A DNA stretch of 64,000 nt from Pholiota molesta (taxonomy: Eukaryota > Basidiomycota > Agaricomycetes > Agaricales > Strophariaceae): positions 310,001 to 374,000 of the forward strand of contig JACGCK010000022.1 of assembly GCA_014925825.1 (NCBI GenBank), written 5' to 3'. Of this stretch, positions 58,131 to 64,000 are shown one piece after another. The translations under genes and the position numbers were made by a program. The notes below the pieces were generated by a model. It searched no databases. It was not told the DNA's origin and saw only the letters and a program-made list of their open reading frames with translations. Within the stretch, counting starts at the first letter, position 1, and each line of letters opens with the position of its first letter.

Positions 58131-58335
58131 GATAGAGCAAGAACGAAAGGAGATGACGTGGCGGCGGTGAGAGAGGATGCGTGGGGGTGTGCGATGAACG
58201 TTCTGACGCGATGACGTGGCAGTAGGAGCAACGATGCGTCGAGTACGAGCGAAACGAGCGAGAGTGTGGAAATGGAAAGTTGAGACTGTGGTTGGAAAAC
58301 GAGTTTAAAGTGCTGTGTGCGCGGGGCCCATAACC

Positions 58336-58500
58336 TGTGAAAGGTGGCGAGTTCGGGACGGTACGAGACACCTGCTGGGTGAGTTTCGCCATCTCAGTGT
58401 ATCAGACAGAGCGGCAGAAGGTGTTCTACAGCTATATACATGTGTGTCATGTGATCACATGTGACTACATCAGCTGAGACTGAAACAGGCAACTCTAACA
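58336..58500 (-). repeat. copia-3 LTR, minus orientation
   Basis: A 165-base LTR, TGTTAGAG...TTCACA in minus reading, next to the primer-binding site. The base after its start (58,501) is already DIRS coding sequence. Confidence 0.75.
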
Positions 58501-59583
58501 GCACCAAGACCAGATTTTTGCGAATGTAGATTTGAAAGGAGTCACTCGCCCAATGACCCATAGCTTGGATAATCGAGGGCGGAGTGCCCTGTTCTGCAAG
58601 GGAGGTGGCACCACCCGCATGCATGGAGTGACGGGCGACGTCAGTGGTGAAATGCCGACGCAAGCACTTAATGAAGAAAGAGCGTGTGGGGACCTCGCCG
58701 GCCTGTGTCAACCACAAAGGTGAGGTGAGGGGGAAGGCGGCGTCGCGAGCCCGCAGGTACGAGACAAAGTGGGTGAGGGGGTTATGACGAAGCTGGCGGG
58801 CGCGGATGAGGATGCGGTTACCATTGAAGAACTGGTCAGCCTTGTGGGCTGGCAGCAAGAAGGAGTAGAATTTGTCAGTCACCTGGACTGACGTGCGACG
58901 AGTCACCTTCCTCCAATTTCGCAGGGACGCCAAAGAAGCCTGTCAGCAGCATGGCGACGAAGAGCTTGTCGTCGAGGTGAGGTGAGAGTGCATAGAACTT
59001 GATGATCTTCTCGAGATCATCCAGAGTGAGGGCACGCTTGCGCATGGTGGGAGTGTTCCGGAGGTGCATGCAACCCTGCAGGGTGCAGGCAACCAGCTCG
59101 GAGCGACGGTTAGCGTGCACCTCAGGAAAGTACGGCTCGAGCTGCTGGCAGATCCCGGACAGGTAGGAGTCGACAGAGTCCGGTTTGATGTGGTGGCACA
59201 TCCAGACGGTGTACAGGGAGAGGGTGTTGCGCATGGGTTCGAGGGGGATTTGGTGACGGCGGAGGAACTCCAGGTAAGAATTCAAGGCGGAGCCATATGA
59301 CTTCCATGTGGATGTGTCGATCGCATGACCGAGCGCGATCACCCGCTGGCGAATTAAGTGCTCGTGGGTCCAGGTCTCCCGGACGGGTTGCCTGGACCGA
59401 ACGGGGGACTTTATGATCATTTCTGGGCTGCCCCCAGCACCGCGTGAGGGGGTTGAAAGTCGAGAAGCTGGAGGGCAGGGACGTGGCAAATGGCAGCGCC
59501 AAAGTCTTGACAAGAGATTGCATCCGCAACGACGTTGTCCTCACCCGGTACGTGGAGAACACGGAGATCGTGGTCACCTTCAA
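58501..59583 (-). pseudogene. DIRS tyrosine recombinase
   Basis: The N-terminal core-binding domain is clear: DTSTWKSYGSALNSYLEFLR, SLYTVWMCHHIKPDSVDSYL and PTMRKRALTLDDLEKIIKFY. The catalytic domain has FFIKCLRRHFTTDVARHSMH, the AGGATSLAEQGTPPSIIQAM block, GHW, and the terminal nucleophile in FQIYIRKN. Two defects stand out. The second catalytic Arg (H-x-x-R) is His in HSMH. The box I region that should carry the first Arg (FFALMRLGEL-like) is replaced by FFGVPAKLEEG with a frame change near 58,925, so a short deletion is likely. Copia-3 cuts the C-terminus two to four codons after RKN. It overlaps the RNase H end by about 100 bases, as in related elements. Confidence 0.8.
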
Positions 59584-61833
59584 CGAGAAGGTCCACAGAG
59601 AAACGAAGCAAGCGGTTGAAGGGGTGGAGACAGTGTAACAAGCTGAAGATGTTGACTGTATTCATATTATCCGTGTAAATGACAATGCGAGTGCCGTCAT
59701 GCGACGAGAGATGGGCGCGCTGGAGGGCGGAGACGACGCACAGGGCTTCGTAAAAGAAGATCAACTCGGAGCTCGTGTCGAGAGGGACGGGTGAGTAGTA
59801 ACCGACTCGGAGGTCAGGGAACCAGAAACCCATGCCTTCCAGGCAGGCATCGCAGTACACGGTGACATCGGCCAGGGAAGGATCCCATGCCTTCGACTTC
59901 AACAAGTGCACGCCGGATGAGCGCTCGAGCAGGTTGGCGGCCCAATTGAAGTCCTTGAAGGCACCATGCGAGCGGTTTGTGGGCTTCGAGCCCCATAGGC
60001 AAAGCTCCTCGAGCAGGGATTGATGGGAATCGGCAGGGAGGGTGAGCGTCATCGTGTTTGGGTTGACATCAATCCCGATGATCATAAGTGGCGAACCAAA
60101 AACCTGCTTCTTCTCCTTGTGGGGAACGCCGCCACCTGCTTCGAGGGCATCATCTTGTTGTATGGCGCATAGTAGCTAAGCTGGTCCTTGTATTCGGCAC
60201 CGGAGGAGTCGTCAACATAGGTAAAAATGCCCAAAATCTCCTTGACATACTTGATGATCCAGGCGATGAGCACATTGACGCATATGAAGATGCCGTTCGC
60301 CGCGCAGTTCCCAAAGCAATTACGATGGTCGATGTGGAACTCGCCATCGACGCACACAGCCTGTTTCAACTGCCAGATTAGTGTTTGCAGGTCCGGTCCA
60401 GTCCGGTCTTTTGCCCATATTTGGCAAGACCGAGACCGAGACCAGTCCAGGGTGGTCTCAAGACTGCAAAAGACCGATAAAAACCGACATAGACCAGTTT
60501 ACATCGGTCTTTGGCGGTTCAGCAACCGACAGAAACCGGTCTCAACCAGTCCTAGCAAAGACTGGTTGAGAACCGGTTGTAGACCGGTCTGAACCAGCAT
60601 TTTAGGCTGGCTTTTACCTGTAGAAACCATTTAAATAGTAGAAATTAGACTACTTGAGCGCATTTGCCCATATATCAATGAGTTCGTAACCAAATAATAT
60701 GTATAGGGGCTCATTAGATAGGTATTTTAATGTTCTACCTTGGCCCTGGTTTGCGAAAGGCTAGCTTACTTAACGAATGAAACGTTGGCAAAAGTGTCTT
60801 GTTAGTAGTCTGGTGATGTATAAATCATCAATTTAATTATAACTCATTGCAAGTTTGCAAAAGGTACGCGCACTTAATGGTTGAAATGCGGGCAAAAGCG
60901 TTTATAAGCGCTTAAAATACTCAGTTGATCGTAAACTATTAATATCTCCGTCAGTTCTTATGCTAAAAATATGGTTTTGGCATTGTTCGAAAGGTTTATT
61001 AATGTTCTACTACGCTGCCAAATATCTCGCAGAAAGACCGGTTGCAACCGGTCCTAACCAGTTTTTATCGGTCTTTTGATTTGGAGAATCAGGAAAGACT
61101 GCGGACCGGACCGCGGTTGTGGTCTTGATCGGTCCATTCTATTTTCGGTCCACCACGGTTATGGTCCGGTTTTTTTCCGGTTTTTTTCCGGTCTTGTAAC
61201 CGGACCTGCAAACACTATGCCAGATGGGGTGCATGGGAAGCAGCCGATAGGCCTCCGCGATGTCTGACTTGAACATGACAAGGGGCCGGTCATCGTGGAT
61301 GCGACGAAGGGCGAGGAGCATGTCGCTGATGTGGCGAGGGGGAACCCATGCACCTTGTCGCCATCAATTATGCTGTTGAGAGAGAAGCACCCAGCGCTGT
61401 GGTCCGTGACCAGACGGAAATCGGGGGAGTTGGGCTTGGGTACGGCGTGGATCGGCATGCAGTACATGCCCGGGAGGAGTTGGGATCCGAAGGAAGGAGA
61501 GTAGCACCCCTTCTCGATCTCGATGTCCTGCTGCGCGCGTAGGAAAGCAGCTTTTTCGGGATCCGCGGGCATTCAACGGTCCTCAGAGTGGGTGTCGGGG
61601 TACTCGCTGATGTGGGTATCGGCCCATGGCCAGAAGCCCTCATGGAGACCCCTACAAACGGACTGAACAAAGGGCTGGTTGGGGTGGGTGGCAAGTAGTT
61701 CTTCGAATACGTTGACGTTGATTGGGGTAGTGACAGAAAAAAGGTGTGGGTGAGTTGATATGGTTTCCTGAGTGATGGGATTGTTGAGTTCGTGGGGGGG
61801 ATGGAGGGAAGAGGTTCGGCGGTCTCTGTCCAT
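59417..61833 (-). pseudogene. DIRS reverse transcriptase and RNase H, split by a TIR element
   Basis: The N-terminus reads LLATHPNQPFVQSVCRGLHE and GFWPWADTHISEYPDTH (61,740-61,590), then IEKGCYSPSFGSQLLPGMYC and FRLVTDHSAGCFSLNSIIDG. The palm gives MFKSDIAEAYRLLPMHPIW at about 61,270-61,220. The TIR element follows, and the protein resumes QLKQAVCVDGEFHIDHRNCF. The catalytic YVDDSSG is intact near 60,210. RNase H has VYCDACLEGMGFWFPD, EALCVVSAL, YTDNMNTVN and GEDNVVADAIS (59,870-59,500). A few single-base frame changes occur outside the TIR element. Confidence 0.82.
60379..61217. mobile_element. hAT-like TIR element, ACCGGT type, copy C (complete)
   Basis: It begins TAGTGTTTGCAGGTCCGGTC and ends with the reverse complement, ...GCAAACACTA. 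It is flanked by a perfect 8-base duplication TGCCAGAT (60,371-60,378 and 61,218-61,225). Its length is 839 bases. Both ends have ACCGGT/AGACCG arrays. The core lies in the opposite orientation to copies A and B. Removing it with one duplication restores the reverse transcriptase frame across PIW|QLK. Confidence 0.88.
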
Positions 61834-61917
61834 TCCATGGTGGATGGCAAGAACACTGTCCGCTCATCCATCCAAACATTGTACCGCAGGTATCGCGGGA
61901 ACGCACCGTGTGCAAGC

Positions 61918-63309
61918 TTACTGCTTGCTGCGCTTGCTGCATTGCTCGCTGCAGTGGTCAGACGCACGGCAGAGGTGGCAGATGTGCTGGAACTTGCAGT
62001 CAGTTGTGCTGCAGCCGCTCCCGGAGTTGAAGCGGTGGCAGATGGCGGGCTTGGCAGGCTTGGGCGCTCCCCCAGACTGGTGCCGCGTTCCTGGTCGCTT
62101 AGAAGCTTCGACGCCATCGGCTGCGATGATGGCATCGTACAAGTGGTGGAATCTGAAGGAGGCATCACTGAGGACACTGCGCTGACTGCCGGCGACCTCG
62201 TTGCACACGGCGATGTCGTACATGATGATCCGTGGGTGGGTTGAGGGGATTTTGGCCATGGAAAGACTCTCGATATGTTCCCCATAAGCGCGGAGCTCCT
62301 GCTCTCGGTGCCTGAAGACGAAGCTCATGGCTTGGACCACTCGGTTCCACGCCGACATCCAATCTCCGGTTGTTTCGATGTGTTTCTTCGGCTCGGCGAG
62401 ACCGAATGTGATCTGAGTATCTCCCACACGGCCAACATTCTCCTTAGCAGGCTCCATTTGATGGAGGTTGCTGAAGACGGCATTGAGGTCGACAGGTTCC
62501 CCGCGGATGATTCGCTCCCACTGAGAGGTTGGGAATCCAGAGGGCGCAGAGGCGGAGTTGCGAATCCAAAATTTGACCTGCGGGATGTCTCGAGCGAAGA
62601 GCGCGAGGAGCTCACGGTTCTTCTGGCAGATGGGATTTTCGGCGTCACGCCCTTCGAGCTCGTCTCGGTACCAGGGCATGTCTGAGAGAGAGAGTCGAGT
62701 GCGCTTGGCCGGTCTCTCCCCATCATCGTCGTCTCCGACATCTGCGGCGACGGACTTGGCTGATAGTTCGCTGATGAGATCGTTGATGCGTCGATCGACA
62801 TCGGGATCAGGTCGTGGTTCAAGGAGTTCTCCCGCGACTCGTTCTTCTTCCCCAGCGTTTCCCCCATATGGGGCACCTCGCCTAAGCGACTCTCGAGTGG
62901 CTGCCTCGTGCGAGTTGATGGCCGAGAGGTATAACGCAAGTGCTTGCTCATGTGCGGGGTCGCTGTTGTCAGGGTCGAATGATGGTCCTGAAGACGAGTG
63001 CAATCACTTGAGGCTTGCTGAGCTGGTCAGACTGGAATCGGTCGACGATGGCATCGAGTTCTTCGATTTGACGCTGCTGCTCAGCCTTGCCAGGAGTGGC
63101 GGATTCGGCAGCCGCAGACGGTCCAGCAGGCTCGGCCATGCCGTGCCCGACAGGCTCGATTCTGTTGGTTCCTGGGTTGGTGGAATTCTCAGGTGGTCTA
63201 ACAACCGAGGTTGTGGGGCCTGTATGCCCTCAGCTATTTGCTCCAGTGGACGTTCTATTAGAACCCCGGGTGGATCGGCCGGGATGCTCGATGACTTCGA
63301 AGAACTCAT
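61918..63309 (-). pseudogene. DIRS gag
   Basis: A possible start is ATG 63,309 (MSSSKSSSIPADPPG), but the conserved body lies in the frame reading EELDAIVDRFQSDQLSKPQV, which joins at about 62,985 to AHEQALALYLSAINSHEAAT. The long clean part (62,990-61,918) holds DLISELSAKS, a basic KRTRLS, FWIRNSASAPSGFPTSQW and TGDWMSAWNRVVQAMSFVFR. It ends in paired Cys/His fingers, CHRFNSGSGCSTTDCKFQHI then CHLCRASDHCSEQC. The stop is just after KRSKQ. Nucleic-acid binding by the fingers is expected. Only one or two frame changes break it. Confidence 0.72.
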
Positions 63310-63599
63310 GGGGCATAGTTCTGCAGTGAGGTACGATGACGAAGTAGTAGTAATGATAAAATGCCTCTGGTACAAAGGGCAGAAGATGATGAGAGAGAGA
63401 GAGGGACGAAATCCCGCTCAACAAAATTTACAGACCCCCAGGGGTCAAATATGAACCGGTGCATGGTCCAGCTCACAGGCAGGACAGCCGACAAAGCTTG
63501 TCGCTGCTCACAGGCACGTGACAAGGGAGGGAGTCTGTGCGTACCAGAGGCCTCGTCGCTCTCATTGGACTTGGGTAAGTTGAGGACTTAAGCTCGATT

Positions 63600-63720
63600 T
63601 AGTGGTTTGACCACTGGTTCCACTGATCAACCATTGGTTCCAGTGGTTCCACTGATCAACCATTGGTTCCAGTGGTTCCACACTAGTCAACCAGAGCTCA
63701 ACCAGTTGTTCTTGTGGTTT
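63600..63720. repeat. ACCACTGGT-type palindromic array, possible TIR element start
   Basis: TAGTGGTTTGACCACTGGTT opens repeats of CCACTGATCAACCATTGG and CCAGTGGTTCC. The TAGTG start and layout match the ACCGGT-type elements, and the words match the array at 52,385. No far end is visible before the window stops. Confidence 0.55.
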
Positions 63721-64000
63721 TTATTATCAAACTTAGGGCCTATTGTGATATCTCATAATATTCTCTATTATTCAATAAATCATCAATGTCAAGACTATCT
63801 AATATCAATAAATTTAGGTTTTAAGAAAAAGAAATCATACTATAGTACTATATAGTGAGCCATTGTAAGCCATAGTGCCATAGTATAGATATACTAGCTT
63901 TATAGTACTATATAGCACCCATAGCCAAAACTGAGTTTGCTGATGTTAGTGTTTAGTAACGAGCAGTCAACTGTGATTTTTGGATTGAGATTCACTTTCA
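63721..64000. other. AT-rich end of window
   Basis: It contains several TATAGTACTATATAG-like palindromes (63,838-63,915). It may be the interior of the element starting at 63,600. No gene is seen. Confidence 0.35.

Larger units (their letters stand above)
54661..58500 (-). mobile_element. Ty1/copia element copia-3, minus-strand copy
   Basis: The 5' LTR is 58,336-58,500, with primer-binding site GGTTATGGGCCCC at 58,335-58,323 (minus reading). Gag-pol runs from 58,130. The 3' end is truncated within RNase H (LLRYLKDG, then sequence matching the LTR end). The right end is inserted in the recombinase gene of the DIRS-type element. Confidence 0.82.
58501..63309 (-). mobile_element. DIRS-type tyrosine-recombinase retrotransposon
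   Basis: On the minus strand the order is gag, reverse transcriptase, RNase H, tyrosine recombinase. This order and the recombinase in place of a DDE integrase define DIRS-like elements. The element is interrupted by a TIR element (60,379-61,217) and cut at its recombinase end by copia-3. Terminal or split direct repeats of the DIRS element are not recognisable. Confidence 0.8.

Noticed and set aside
61792..62244. Plus-strand alanine-rich protein opposite DIRS gag
   Set aside because: It is a shadow of the minus-strand gag, which carries the Cys/His fingers.

Overview
This window looks like nuclear DNA of an agaricomycete basidiomycete. The genes carry many introns of about 50-60 bases with GTRNGT donors, CTAAC-type branch sites and short exons. 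The protein set is typical of mushroom-forming fungi: a NACHT-TPR receptor-like ATPase, a serine/threonine-rich GPI-anchored cupredoxin, a CSC1-type channel, and TET/JBP, DIRS, copia and gypsy remnants. No species can be named from sequence alone.

The window has two halves. Positions 1 to about 25,900 are gene-rich and largely GC-rich. They hold a 52-residue secreted peptide (minus, 124-398), a decayed prolyl-iminopeptidase-like hydrolase (1,939-3,095), a CSC1/OSCA/TMEM63-like channel (4,318-8,200), a NACHT-TPR protein (minus, 8,871-12,738), mitochondrial HSP60 (13,528-15,494), the cupredoxin (19,279-20,362), a probable proteasome-assembly-chaperone-like protein (minus, 21,253-22,343) divergent from a Cdc4-like myosin light chain (22,474-23,362), and a membrane-hairpin UAS/UBX protein of the FAF2/Ubx2 type (minus, 23,740-25,847). 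Almost every one of these genes is broken by single missing C or G bases. HSP60 alone has at least eleven, which points to consensus sequencing error rather than gene death.

From about 25,900 to the end the window is AT-richer and is a nest of mobile elements. In order: a WRKY/GCM1 zinc-finger fragment; copia-1 (minus, 27,875-32,461, two 189-base LTRs); TIR elements with palindromic end arrays; a transposon-type hypothetical ORF; copia-2 (plus, 37.4-42.5 kb) split by a TIR element; a 44-base tandem array; a LINE ORF1 remnant; a decayed TET/JBP-type dioxygenase beside a USP-like fragment; a tRNA-like sequence; a truncated gypsy gag-protease; two opposed copies of copia-3 (51.8-58.5 kb) meeting at an LTR foldback; and a DIRS-type tyrosine-recombinase retroelement (minus, 58.5-63.3 kb) interrupted by another TIR element.

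The most interesting signal is a set of non-autonomous TIR elements. They have hAT-like features: 8-base target duplications and TAGTG...CACTA ends. They share one internal core of a few hundred bases, but that core is capped by quite different arrays of short palindromic words (ACCGGT type or ACTCGCGAGT/ACTTGCAAGT type). Arrays of ACCACTGGT type occur in the same window but without a recognised core. Two copies can be excised on paper with exact restoration of the interrupted host coding sequence.
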